Shown in pieces: positions 1 to 7,326 of a stretch of 27,930 nucleotides of DNA. A program made the translations under genes and the position numbers. How positions within the stretch are numbered: the stretch's first letter is position 1; every line of letters begins with the position of its first letter. The notes below the pieces were generated by a model. It worked only from the letters and a program-made list of their open reading frames with translations. It was not told the origin of the DNA and did not search any database. Origin of the DNA: a virus; IMG/VR virus record IMGVR_UViG_3300032116_001060, positions 1 to 27,930 of that record, one strand, 5' to 3'.

Positions 1-507
1 GCAACGGGAGCGACAGGAGCACAGGGTCCACAGGGGTCCGCTGGTCCACAGGGTGCACAGGGCGATGTTGGTCCGCAAGGTGCTACGGGTGCGCAGGGTG
101 CTACCGGTCCTCAGGGACCGCAAGGCGATACTGGACCTCAGGGGGCGACGGGCGCACAAGGCGCTACGGGCGCTCAGGGGGCGACTGGACCACAAGGCGA
201 TGCCGGTCCACAAGGACCACAAGGAGCAACTGGCGCTCAGGGTGCGACTGGCGCACAGGGTTCAACTGGTCCACAAGGCGATGTGGGACCGCAGGGTGCA
301 ACTGGTTCACAGGGTCCGCAGGGGGCGCAGGGAGCAACAGGACCACAGGGCGCTACCGGTGCTACGGGTGACGCTGGTCCACAAGGCGCAACTGGCTCTC
401 AGGGTGCCACCGGACCCCAAGGCGCAACTGGCGCGCAGGGAGATACAGGTCCGCAGGGACCTCAAGGGGCAACTGGCGCTCAGGGTGCTCAAGGTGCTAC
501 TGGTCCT
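1..507 (+). repeat. Collagen-like Gly-X-Y coding repeat
   Basis: A 9-base periodicity with higher-order near-repeats (GCxCAGGGxGCxACxGGx) encodes about 169 consecutive residues of Gly-X-Y. The array runs off the left edge. Synonymous third positions vary between copies, so it is an old or diversified array and not a fresh expansion. Such arrays change length easily by slippage or recombination. Confidence 0.85.
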
Positions 508-912
508 GTTGCAGGTTCTGCAAACCAGGTTGTATATAAAGACGGTTCTAACGCTGCAGCAGGTAGTGCAAACTTAACATTCAGCGGAACTGCACTTGAT
601 CTTCTCGGCACTGCTACGGTTCGTGCTGCAGCAACTCAAGATGGTGTTGCCCTTATGGGACGCTCTGGTGGCACGAGTAGTCATGAAGTAGTTCTAACAC
701 CGGCAACACTTAGTGCCGATAGAACCATCACTTTACCTAATGCTTCAGGAACAGTCGCTCTTATCACAGTATCCGACACTGCCCCAACAGCACCAGCCGC
801 AGGAAGCCTATGGTTTAAGTCCGATACCGGCAACCTTCTCGTGTATTATGATTCATACTGGATTGATGCGGCGGCCCCCGCATATAGCACACTAGATGGA
901 GGGACAGCATAA
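1..912 (+). CDS. Collagen-like tail fibre protein, 5' end outside window
   Basis: The frame is open from the first base, so the start lies upstream; 303 residues are visible. The first ~169 residues are uninterrupted Gly-X-Y triplets built mainly from GPQ, GAT, GAQ and GDX, the signature of a collagen-like triple helix used as a trimeric shaft in phage fibres. The remaining ~134 residues are non-collagenous. They include a strand-rich segment ([16 protein letters not shown]) and a closing module, [19 protein letters not shown], of the kind found at the ends of phage fibre proteins; similar modules recur near residue 45 of the next gene and at the very end of the tail protein at 27520. The stop TAA overlaps the next ATG by one base, so the two genes are translationally coupled. 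Role as a fibre shaft is inferred from the repeat and the neighbours. Confidence 0.85.
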   Translation, partial: ATGATGAQGPQGSAGPQGAQGDVGPQGATGAQGATGPQGPQGDTGPQGATGAQGATGAQGATGPQGDAGPQGPQGATGAQGATGAQGSTGPQGDVGPQGATGSQGPQGAQGATGPQGATGATGDAGPQGATGSQGATGPQGATGAQGDTGPQGPQGATGAQGAQGATGPVAGSANQVVYKDGSNAAAGSANLTFSGTALDLLGTATVRAAATQDGVALMGRSGGTSSHEVVLTPATLSADRTITLPNASGTVALITVSDTAPTAPAAGSLWFKSDTGNLLVYYDSYWIDAAAPAYSTLDGGTA

Positions 913-1790
913 TGGCAATTGACTTCCCTAATAGCCCTACTGCAGGTGACCTCTACACCGCTGGTGGTAAGACATGGCAGTGGAATGGTACCTACTGGGC
1001 CGCTTATGGAACAGGGCCAGTTCTCCGTACCTCTGATACGCCTCCTGCTTCACCTAACGCTGGTGACCTTTGGTATGAGACCGACACTGGGCGATTCTTT
1101 ACCTACATTGATAGCGCATGGGTAGAAATTGGTAACGCTACGGATGTTGCTGGTGCGTTGCAACCGGGGCAGGTGACCGCGTTGTCGGCGGTGACGAGCT
1201 TGACGACCGACGACGTGTTTCCGGTGGTTGATAATCCGTCGAGTGCGACGGCGGCGAACAAGATTACTTACGGCAATTTGGTGACGGCGATGTCGGCCAG
1301 TCTTGCGCCAGGTTTGGTGTTGGTGAAGACACAGGCAATCGGCACAGCCGTCGCATCGGTGGAAGTGACTGGAGCCTTCTCAAGTACATACGACAACTAT
1401 CGGATTGTCATAACGACGGACAGCGCAAGCACTGATGAATCACTCCTATTGACGCTCGGATCATCAGTTGCTTCGTACTACTACGCTAATTGGCAGATGA
1501 ACTTCACTGTCGCTTACGGCGAGATCAAGGCTACTAACACTTCATCATGGCGGCTTGGATCAGTTGATGGAGCGAACGGAGCATACGCAATCGTTGACGT
1601 AATCAGACCATTTGAGGCGAGACCAACAAATGCTTCTTGGACGAATGTGTACGCCGATACAAATGGAACGGCTTGGATAGGTGGTGGATTCCACAATTCG
1701 TCCACCTCATACACGTCGTTCACCGTCAAACCGGGCTCGGGAACAATTACCGGCGGCACGATTCGCGTCTATGGATATAGGAACTCATAA
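912..1790 (+). CDS. Tail fibre / receptor-binding protein with shared N-terminal module
   Basis: 292 aa. Residues 1-33 ([20 protein letters not shown], then a W-x-W-N-G-x-x-W pattern) are clearly homologous to the start of the gene at 1905, so this is probably a common virion-attachment or folding module. Residues ~43-75 repeat an APxxPxxGxLWxxxDTG element seen in other fibre proteins of the window. The C-terminal half (from about LVKTQAIGTAVASVEVTGAF) is a beta-rich Ser/Thr/Asn/Gly region of the type that forms distal fibre heads in environmental phages. Base composition jumps between about 1141 and 1330 (GC-rich, G/C-ending codons) relative to both sides, pointing to a recombination joint inside the gene. 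The start ATG overlaps the upstream stop (TAATG) and the stop overlaps the next ATG in the same way. Confidence 0.75.
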   Translation: MAIDFPNSPTAGDLYTAGGKTWQWNGTYWAAYGTGPVLRTSDTPPASPNAGDLWYETDTGRFFTYIDSAWVEIGNATDVAGALQPGQVTALSAVTSLTTDDVFPVVDNPSSATAANKITYGNLVTAMSASLAPGLVLVKTQAIGTAVASVEVTGAFSSTYDNYRIVITTDSASTDESLLLTLGSSVASYYYANWQMNFTVAYGEIKATNTSSWRLGSVDGANGAYAIVDVIRPFEARPTNASWTNVYADTNGTAWIGGGFHNSSTSYTSFTVKPGSGTITGGTIRVYGYRNS

Positions 1791-1915
1791 TGGAACCCGA
1801 ACGACCCAACATCCAAATCGATGATCTAGTGCGCCCTATGACAGACGAGGAATACGAAGCGTTGCTCGCGTCAGGTTGGACTCTTGAATCAACCGAGGTA
1901 ACTGATGGCGATTGA
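1790..1915 (+). CDS. Small protein (41 aa) between two fibre genes
   Basis: ATG at 1790 overlaps the stop of the upstream fibre gene by one base and the frame closes with TGA at 1913-1915, eleven bases inside the next fibre gene. The product is acidic and contains RPMTDEEYEALLASGW. Similar D-E-E-Y-E or E-Y-D-D-W motifs occur in other small phage ORFs that follow fibre genes, including the one at 5978 in this window. Coupling on both sides supports real translation. A fibre chaperone or fibre-tip accessory role is inference only; no domain is recognised. Confidence 0.6.
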   Translation: MEPERPNIQIDDLVRPMTDEEYEALLASGWTLESTEVTDGD

Positions 1916-3077
1916 CTTCCCCAACTCCCCCACCACCGGCCAAATCTTTACGTCGGGCGACAAGTCGTGGATTTGGGACGGAACCGTCTGGAAAGCCTAC
2001 GGTGCGTCCCTGTCCCCAACCGTACTGAAAGTGGACTCGACGAACACGCGGGTTGGTATCAACAACCAGTCCCCGGCGTACACGTTGGATGTCAACGGGA
2101 CGGTCGAGGCCACCCAGTTCATTCAGGGTACGGACTATTTGACTCCGTATACGGGGTTCCGTAATGCGATCATCAACGGCGACTTCCGCATCAACCAGCG
2201 AGCATGGTCGTCGTCCACGGCAAGCACCACTTATGGTTATGACCGCTGGAAAGTATTCAATGTCGGTGGCACAGTCACCATGTCAAGCCAGTCCTTTACG
2301 GTTGGTTCACCTGCCGCCACAGGTTATGAGTCTCCCAATTTTGTCCGACTTGTGACGGCAAGTCAGTCGGCATCTGGAGATTACGCCGTCCTTCAACAGC
2401 CCATTGAGGATGCTAGAACATTCGCCAACAGCACGGTTACGATTTCGTTTTGGGCAAAAGCGGCTAGCGGTACACCCAAAGTTGCTGTTGAACTAGCACA
2501 GGTATTTGGAACTGGTGGTAGCCCATCGGCAGATGTCAACACTCTTGGTGGTCAAGTAACGCTTTCTACATCATGGGTTCGCTATTCGGTTACTATGACC
2601 GTCCCTAACATCAATGGCAAAACGTTTGGCACGACAGCAAACACCAGTAGCCTAAACTGTAACCTGTGGGTTTCGGCAGGAAGCACCTTCAATGCGCGAC
2701 TAAATAGCATTGGCATCCAGAACAACACCTTCGACTTCTGGGGTGTTCAGGTTGAGCGTGGGTCGGTGGCAACACCGTTCGAGCAGAGGCCGATCGGCGC
2801 AGAGTTGGCGTTGTGCCAGCGGTACTACTTTCGTGAAACAGATACCGCAATCCCTATGTGGCCCGACCAAAATGGCACGGGAAGTACCAATAGGTATTGC
2901 AACATACAGTTTCCAGTAAGAATGAGAACAAATACCTACACGGCATCGGGTAATTCTGGTGCTGGTGCGTTGAGTGTGTATTACAAGGCTGTTACTAATT
3001 GTTCCTTTTCTCGTACTTCAGGCGGCAATAGTTTTGGAACAGACTTGTGGAACTTTGTCATTGATGGAGAGTTTTGA
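1905..3077 (+). CDS. Tail fibre protein with carbohydrate-binding-like domain
   Basis: 390 aa. Residues 1-33 ([20 protein letters not shown], then W-x-W-D-G-x-x-W) are homologous to the start of the protein at 912. Next comes a short linker with the fibre-typical TNTRVGINNQSPAYTLDVNG, then a domain starting YTGFRNAIINGDFRINQRAW. That NAIINGDFxINQR motif marks a beta-sandwich, carbohydrate-binding-module-like domain common in phage fibres, ending around FDFWGVQVERGSVATPFEQR. The last ~100 residues form a separate distal domain. Probable role: host-surface glycan recognition. The start overlaps the preceding 41-aa ORF by 11 bases; the stop TGA overlaps the next ATG (TGATG). Confidence 0.8.
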   Translation: MAIDFPNSPTTGQIFTSGDKSWIWDGTVWKAYGASLSPTVLKVDSTNTRVGINNQSPAYTLDVNGTVEATQFIQGTDYLTPYTGFRNAIINGDFRINQRAWSSSTASTTYGYDRWKVFNVGGTVTMSSQSFTVGSPAATGYESPNFVRLVTASQSASGDYAVLQQPIEDARTFANSTVTISFWAKAASGTPKVAVELAQVFGTGGSPSADVNTLGGQVTLSTSWVRYSVTMTVPNINGKTFGTTANTSSLNCNLWVSAGSTFNARLNSIGIQNNTFDFWGVQVERGSVATPFEQRPIGAELALCQRYYFRETDTAIPMWPDQNGTGSTNRYCNIQFPVRMRTNTYTASGNSGAGALSVYYKAVTNCSFSRTSGGNSFGTDLWNFVIDGEF

Positions 3078-3232
3078 TGTACGGGACATTTACAACAACA
3101 CGCGGCGAACAATACATAGTGCGTCTAGAAGATGTTGCGTTTATCTCAATGGACGAATCATGCCGCGACTACCGTGCCTATCTAGCATGGCTAGAAGAAG
3201 GCAACACCCCCGAAGAATGGCAGGCTGAATAA
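3077..3232 (+). CDS. Small protein (51 aa) following a fibre gene
   Basis: ATG at 3077 overlaps the upstream TGA, and the TAA at 3230-3232 overlaps the next ATG, giving perfect one-base coupling on both sides. The protein ends DYRAYLAWLEEGNTPEEWQA. The pattern Y-x-x-[YF]-L-A-W-L-x-x-G-N-T-P is common in tiny phage proteins next to tail fibres. Net acidic, no membrane segment. Function unknown; a fibre-assembly partner is a guess from context. It should not be overlooked because of its size. Confidence 0.7.
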   Translation: MYGTFTTTRGEQYIVRLEDVAFISMDESCRDYRAYLAWLEEGNTPEEWQAE

Positions 3233-3597
3233 TGGCTCGTAACGCACTCATACAAATACGGCGTGATACCGCCGCTAACTGGACCTCAGTTAACCCAACT
3301 CTTGCCGCTGGTGAGATGGGGTTTGAAACAGATACTGGCAAGTTCAAAATCGGCACTGGTTCTACAGCGTGGACCAGCCTTTCTTATGCCACAACAATTC
3401 CTTCTAATACCGTGACTAGCGCAATGATTGTTGATGGCACTATTGTTGACGGGGATATTAACGCTTCGGCGGCTATCGCCCCATCTAAAGTTGCAGGCGT
3501 TTTCATTACTGGTGACAGTTCTAATAACACTATTACTATTTCAACATCATCACCAACCGGGGGTAACGATGGGGATGTCTGGATGGTTTATTCCTGA
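3232..3597 (+). CDS. Short fibre/baseplate protein with Mtd-N-like N-terminus
   Basis: 121 aa. The N-terminus IQIRRDTAANWTSVNPTLAA followed by GEMGFETDTGKFKIGTGSTAW closely matches the repeat found at the start of many phage tail-tip and fibre proteins (the R-x-x-T-A-x-x-W ... G-E-x-G-x-x-x-D-T-x-x-x-K-x-G-x-G-x-x-x-W pattern associated with major tropism determinant N-terminal and hyaluronidase-like fibre proteins). The remainder is a short beta-rich tail with Ser/Thr/Asn repeats and an SPTGGNDGDVWMVYS end. It begins on the stop of the 51-aa ORF and its own TGA overlaps the next ATG. Composition becomes noticeably A/T-richer from here. Confidence 0.75.
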   Translation: MARNALIQIRRDTAANWTSVNPTLAAGEMGFETDTGKFKIGTGSTAWTSLSYATTIPSNTVTSAMIVDGTIVDGDINASAAIAPSKVAGVFITGDSSNNTITISTSSPTGGNDGDVWMVYS

Positions 3598-5981
3598 TGT
3601 CTCATCTTACTAAAGTCGCTGGTACTTGGCGAAATTCAAAGCCTTATACGAAAGTTGCTGGTACATGGAAGTTGGCTGACTATGTTTACAACAAGGTTGG
3701 CGGAAGGTGGTATACCTCTTTTGTTAAGGGTGGTTTGGTTGATAAGTCTTGGGATGATAGGGACCAGACAGGAGTGTTTGGTACTGGTGCTGGTACTGGT
3801 TCTGTTTACGCAATAGCATTTCAGTCTGACGGTAAAATCCTTGTTGGTGGTTATTTCACTTCTTGGAACGGTACGACCGTAGGTAATATTGTTCGTTTAA
3901 ATGCTGACGGCACTAGAGATACTGCATTTACAACAAACACTGGTACTGGTGCTAATAGTTATATTCTTTCTGTAGCAATTCAGTCTGACGGTAAAATCCT
4001 TGTAGGTGGTGAATTTAGTTCTTGGAACGGCACAGCAGTAAATTATATTGTTAGATTAAACTCTGACGGTACTAGAGACACTGCATTTACTACTAACACT
4101 GGTACTGGTGCTGATGATTATATTTTTTCTGTAGCAATTCAATCTGACGGCAAAATCCTTGTAGGTGGTTTTTTTGGTGCTTGGAACGGTACGACCGTAG
4201 GTCGTATTGTTAGATTAAACTCTGACGGTACTAGAGACACTGCATTTACTACTAACACTGGTACTGGTGCTGATGATTATATTTTTTCTGTAGCAATTCA
4301 ATCTGACGGTAAAATACTTCTTGGTGGTTATTTCACTTCTTGGAACGGTACGACTGTAAACCGTACTGCTCGTTTGAATTCTGACGGCACTAGAGACACT
4401 GCATTTACTACTAACACTGGTACTGGTGCTAATAATGTTATTTATACAATCGCAATTCAATCTGACGGCAAAATCCTTGTAGGTGGTAATTTTAGTGCTT
4501 GGAACGGTACGACTGTAGGTCGTATTGTTAGATTAAATTCTGATGGTACTAGAGATACTGCGTTTACTACTAATACTGGTACTGGTGCTGATAGTTCTAT
4601 TGAAACAATCGCAATTCAGTCTGATGGCAAAATCCTTGTAGGTGGTTATTTCACTTCTTGGAACGGTACAGCAGTAAATTATATTGTTCGCTTGAACTCT
4701 GACGGTACTAGAGATACTGCATTTACAACAAACACTGGTACTGGTGCTAATAGTTCTATTGAAACAATCGCAATTCAGTCTGATGGCAAAAGTCTTGTTG
4801 GTGGTTTTTTTGGTTCTTGGAATGGTACAGCAGTAGGTCGTATTGTTCGTTTAAATAGTGATGGCACTAGTTATGAAACATTATCTGCTTTTGCTACTAG
4901 TACGACCACTTGTGTAGCAATTCAATCTGACGGTAAAATACTTGTAGGTGGTTTTTTTACTGCTTGGAATGGCATAACTGTAGGTCGTTTTGTTCGTTTA
5001 AATTCTGATGGCGCTATGGATACTGCGTTTACAACCAATACTGGTACTGGTGCTAATAGTTCTATTCTTTCTGTAGCAATTCAATCTGACGGTAAAATCC
5101 TTGTTGGTGGTGCTTTTACTGCTTGGAATGGCATAACTGTAGGTCGTTTTGTTCGTTTAAATTCTGATGGCGCTATGGATACTGCGTTTACAACCAATAC
5201 TGGTACTGGTGCTAATAGTTCTATTCTTTCTGTAGCAATTCAATCTGACGGTAAAATCCTTGTTGGTGGTAGTTTCACTACTTGGAACGGTACGACTGTA
5301 AACCGTATTGTTCGTTTAAATAGTGATGGTACTAGAGATACTGCATTTACTACTAATACTGGTACTGGTGCTAATACTACTATTGAAACAATCGCAATCC
5401 AGTCTGACGGAAAAATAATTGTTGGTGGTAGTTTTACTATTTGGAACGGTGCGACTGTAGGTTTTATTGTTCGTTTAAATAGTAATGGGACTAGAGATAC
5501 TAGTTTTACGACTAATACTGGTACAGGGGCTAATACTACTATTGTAACAATCGCAATCCAGTCTGACGGTAAAATTCTTGTTGGCGGTAATTTTACTGTT
5601 TGGAACGGCACGGCCGTAGGTCGTATTGTTCGTTTAAATGCTGACGGTACTAGAGATACTGCATTTACAACAAACACTGGTACTGGTGCTAGTGGTGGTG
5701 TTGTATCAATAGCAATTCAGTCTGACGGTAAAATTCTTGTTGGCGGTAATTTTGGTGCTTGGAACGGTACGACTGTAACCCGTATTGTTCGTTTAAATAG
5801 TGATGGTACTAGAGATACTGCATTTACTACTAATGCTGGCAATGGTGCTAATAATACTGTTCGTTCAGTCACTATTCAATCTGACCGCAAAATACTTCTT
5901 GCGGGTACTTTTACTAGTTTTAATGCTCTTAATCAATTCAGAAGATTTTTTGTTCGTATAGGAGGAGAAGACGCATCATGA
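3597..5981 (+). CDS. Delta-60 / DUF5122 beta-propeller repeat fibre protein
   Basis: 794 aa. Residues 1-42 carry three short tandem units (TKVAGTW, TKVAGTW, NKVGGRW). From residue 70 there are 14 copies of a ~53-residue unit with core AIQSDGKILVGGxFxxWNGT, V-x-R-I-V-R-L-N-S-D-G-T, T-A-F-T-T-N-T-G-T-G-A. This matches the delta-60 repeat (DUF5122), modelled as blades of a beta-propeller. Unit 7 is about four residues short and degenerate (GTSYETLSAFATSTTT); unit 14 is the divergent C-terminal cap. Fourteen units could make two seven-bladed propellers. The gene is strikingly A/T-rich in wobble positions compared with genes to the left of 3100, suggesting acquisition from another phage. Its TGA overlaps the next ATG by four bases (ATGA). 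Likely a host-binding fibre; the ligand is unknown. Confidence 0.85.
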   Translation: MSHLTKVAGTWRNSKPYTKVAGTWKLADYVYNKVGGRWYTSFVKGGLVDKSWDDRDQTGVFGTGAGTGSVYAIAFQSDGKILVGGYFTSWNGTTVGNIVRLNADGTRDTAFTTNTGTGANSYILSVAIQSDGKILVGGEFSSWNGTAVNYIVRLNSDGTRDTAFTTNTGTGADDYIFSVAIQSDGKILVGGFFGAWNGTTVGRIVRLNSDGTRDTAFTTNTGTGADDYIFSVAIQSDGKILLGGYFTSWNGTTVNRTARLNSDGTRDTAFTTNTGTGANNVIYTIAIQSDGKILVGGNFSAWNGTTVGRIVRLNSDGTRDTAFTTNTGTGADSSIETIAIQSDGKILVGGYFTSWNGTAVNYIVRLNSDGTRDTAFTTNTGTGANSSIETIAIQSDGKSLVGGFFGSWNGTAVGRIVRLNSDGTSYETLSAFATSTTTCVAIQSDGKILVGGFFTAWNGITVGRFVRLNSDGAMDTAFTTNTGTGANSSILSVAIQSDGKILVGGAFTAWNGITVGRFVRLNSDGAMDTAFTTNTGTGANSSILSVAIQSDGKILVGGSFTTWNGTTVNRIVRLNSDGTRDTAFTTNTGTGANTTIETIAIQSDGKIIVGGSFTIWNGATVGFIVRLNSNGTRDTSFTTNTGTGANTTIVTIAIQSDGKILVGGNFTVWNGTAVGRIVRLNADGTRDTAFTTNTGTGASGGVVSIAIQSDGKILVGGNFGAWNGTTVTRIVRLNSDGTRDTAFTTNAGNGANNTVRSVTIQSDRKILLAGTFTSFNALNQFRRFFVRIGGEDAS
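3804..5981 (+). repeat. Tandem 159-bp coding repeats (14 units)
   Basis: Fourteen in-frame units, mostly 159 bp, encode the delta-60 blades. Units start near 3804, 3963, 4122, 4281, 4440, 4599, 4758, 4905, 5064, 5223, 5382, 5541, 5700 and 5859. Unit 7 is 147 bp. Units 8 and 9 (4905-5063 and 5064-5222) differ at only a few bases and share replacements absent elsewhere (ITVGRF, DGAMD), so they look like a recent duplication. The array should be prone to copy-number change and to assembly collapse. Confidence 0.85.
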
Positions 5982-6160
5982 ACGATTACACACCAATAAC
6001 AAAAGAACAGTTTTTAGAACAAAATCCGTTTGGAAGCATCTCAAAGCAAAACCCTGATGGTTCAATTACTGTCTTAACGCAACAGGAGTACGATGACTGG
6101 GTAGAGTTTTCCAGAGGAATCTGGGATGACGCATCTATAACAGAAGAAGAAAATGAATAA
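5978..6160 (+). CDS. Small acidic protein (60 aa) following the propeller fibre
   Basis: ATG at 5978 overlaps the propeller gene stop (ATGA), with a strong ribosome-binding sequence GGAGGAG at 5961-5967 inside the end of that gene. The sequence includes NPDGSITVLTQQEYDDWVEF and a very acidic C-terminus (EEENE). The E-Y-D-D-W segment is reminiscent of the D-E-E-Y-E segment in the 41-aa ORF at 1790. Function not recognised; position suggests the small partner of the upstream fibre. The coding signal is good (strong RBS and coupling). Confidence 0.65.
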   Translation: MNDYTPITKEQFLEQNPFGSISKQNPDGSITVLTQQEYDDWVEFSRGIWDDASITEEENE

Positions 6161-6186
6161 TTACCCCCAACAACAGGAGAAGAATA

Positions 6187-6417
6187 ATGTCCAATGTACA
6201 ACTAGATGTCAACAAGATTGTTGAATCGCTCGTAAATCAGATTTCCCAGAAGGCCACACGTTGCTTTCCTGCGACGAACACCCGCAAGCATCATTTGGCT
6301 GGACGCTTGACGGGGAAACTTGGATTGCGCCGAGCCCTAATCCCGCCGAACTATGGCAACCAGAGTCCACCGCTCCTACGGAGTCTTGATGATCTCAATC
6401 ATTACCCCGACCTATAA
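6187..6417 (+). CDS. Chimeric, probably frameshifted small ORF (76 aa)
   Basis: The first ~23 residues (MSNVQLDVNKIVESLVNQIS) are homologous to the start of the 47-aa coiled-coil protein at 7183 (MSDNLELDIDKIVLSLTNQI). After about 6250 the frame gives an unremarkable basic sequence (KATRCFPATNTRKHHLAG) and runs 29 bases into the glycosyltransferase gene. The -1 frame over the same bases reads like a real phage protein and stops exactly on the glycosyltransferase start (see 6225-6389). So this looks like a coil-gene start joined out of frame to the 3' end of a different small gene, i.e. a recombination scar. A GGAGAAGA ribosome-binding sequence precedes the ATG, so the N-terminal part may still be translated. 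Confidence 0.4.
   Translation: MSNVQLDVNKIVESLVNQISQKATRCFPATNTRKHHLAGRLTGKLGLRRALIPPNYGNQSPPLLRSLDDLNHYPDL
6225..6389 (+). pseudogene. Headless remnant of a small fibre-associated gene in the -1 frame
   Basis: This frame opens after a TGA at 6222-6224 and has no ATG. It reads FPEGHTLLSCDEHPQASFGW, then TLDGETWIAPSPNPAELW, and ends at TGA 6387-6389, which overlaps the ATG of the glycosyltransferase by one base (TGATG). That junction is identical in style to every other junction of this operon. The G-W-x-x-D-G-x-x-W-x-x-P pattern is typical of small phage proteins placed after fibres. Its native 5' end has been replaced by the coil-like segment starting at 6187. I see no canonical -1 slippery heptamer in the correct phase near 6240-6255, so a broken gene is more likely than programmed frameshifting. 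Confidence 0.5.
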
Positions 6418-7183
6418 CACCGACAAGTCAATCCTCGCCAGAACGTGGGCATCACTCAAGGCTCAGACGCTCACAGATTGGGAATGGGTTGTATGGGACG
6501 ATTCCACCAATACCGAGACGTGGCGCCAGTTGTACGGTTTCTGTTCCGACGAGCGCTACAAGATCGCAATGTACAGATCGCACGTTCACTCCGGCTCGAT
6601 TGGAGAAATCAAGCGCAACGCATTTATGGTTGCTAAGGGCGACATTCTTGTTGAACTAGATCATGATGACGAACTGACGCCGGACTGTCTTGCCGAGATC
6701 GCTAGCGCGTTTGAGGATCCAGAGGTTGGATTTGTCTACTCGGACTGGTGTGAAATTCTTGCCGATGGCCAGTCCGGTCGCTACCCAGAAGGTTGGGGTT
6801 TTGGCTATGGGTCAGACTATTGGTCTGACGAGTACGGAGTGTGGGTAATGTCAGCGCCAGAAGTTAACGCGGTCACGATGAAGCACATCGTGTCAGCACC
6901 AAACCACGTACGCGCGTGGCGAGCCGACGTCTATAGAAAACTTAACGGACACAACCCTGCGTACGTTGTTGCCGACGACTACGAACTTGTTGTAAGAACG
7001 TTCCTTGAGACAAAATTTGCTCACATCAATAGGCTTCTGTATAAGCAGCACGTCGGGCCGTCAACGGCGCAACGGCAAAGAAACGCGCTAATCCAAGACC
7101 TAGTAGCCGCTATTTCGTCACAATACAGTGATATGATAGACAGCAGATTTGAAGAACTAAACAAACAGACGGAGACTGAGTAA
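6389..7183 (+). CDS. Family 2 (GT-A fold) glycosyltransferase
   Basis: 264 aa from the ATG at 6389, chosen because it starts the canonical GT2 strand MISIITPTYN directly and overlaps the upstream TGA; an in-frame ATG at 6353 would add 12 unrelated residues. Features: nucleotide-binding SIITPTYN near residues 3-10, VVWDDS (35-39), and a VELDHDD metal-binding DxD-like motif at residues 88-94. A later segment, SAPNHVRAWRADVYRKLNGH followed by A-D-D-Y-E-L, is typical of GT2 acceptor regions. Cytoplasmic, no membrane segment. Lying inside the fibre operon, it may glycosylate a virion protein or a host surface molecule; the substrate is unknown. TAA overlaps the next ATG. Confidence 0.85.
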   Translation: MISIITPTYNTDKSILARTWASLKAQTLTDWEWVVWDDSTNTETWRQLYGFCSDERYKIAMYRSHVHSGSIGEIKRNAFMVAKGDILVELDHDDELTPDCLAEIASAFEDPEVGFVYSDWCEILADGQSGRYPEGWGFGYGSDYWSDEYGVWVMSAPEVNAVTMKHIVSAPNHVRAWRADVYRKLNGHNPAYVVADDYELVVRTFLETKFAHINRLLYKQHVGPSTAQRQRNALIQDLVAAISSQYSDMIDSRFEELNKQTETE

Positions 7184-7326
7184 TGTCAGACAACCTAGAA
7201 CTTGATATCGACAAGATCGTTCTAAGCCTCACAAACCAGATAGCACAGCAGGCACAGAAGATCGCTATTCTTGAAGCTACAGTTGACGCGCTAAACAAGG
7301 CGCTTCAAAACAAAGAAGAAAACTAG
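7183..7326 (+). CDS. Small coiled-coil protein (47 aa)
   Basis: ATG at 7183 overlaps the glycosyltransferase TAA. The sequence has heptad-spaced hydrophobics (LELDIDKIVLSLTNQIAQQA, then KIAILEATVDALNKAL), predicting one continuous coiled coil. Its start is homologous to the first ~23 residues of the chimeric ORF at 6187, so the phage once had, or still partly has, two copies. The stop TAG (7324-7326) lies in a CTAG tetramer that also provides the stop of the convergent whiB gene. Role unknown; an oligomerisation or fibre-assembly peptide is plausible. Confidence 0.7.
   Translation: MSDNLELDIDKIVLSLTNQIAQQAQKIAILEATVDALNKALQNKEEN

Noticed and set aside
53-577. Long open frames on both strands across the collagen-like repeat
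   Set aside because: They are shadows of the Gly-X-Y codon periodicity; their products are low-complexity Arg/Leu/Val-rich sequences without family resemblance, and the collagen frame is continuous to a coupled stop.
5240-5677. 145-aa open frame on the - strand inside the propeller gene
   Set aside because: It only mirrors the repeat array and translates to repeated VVKLVSLVPSLFKRTI-type shadows; no ribosome-binding site or operon context.
3804-5981. CRISPR-like or other noncoding direct repeats
   Set aside because: The 159-bp period is a multiple of three, stays in one frame, and encodes a known protein repeat; there are no short repeats with unique spacers.
6240-6255. Programmed -1 ribosomal frameshift in the chimeric ORF
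   Set aside because: No X-XXY-YYZ heptamer in the correct phase and no evident downstream structure; the N- and C-terminal parts also come from different gene families, so a recombination scar fits better.
6353-6388. Earlier ATG for the glycosyltransferase
   Set aside because: It would add 12 residues unlike any GT2 start and a 65-base overlap; the ATG at 6389 begins the conserved first strand and overlaps the preceding stop.
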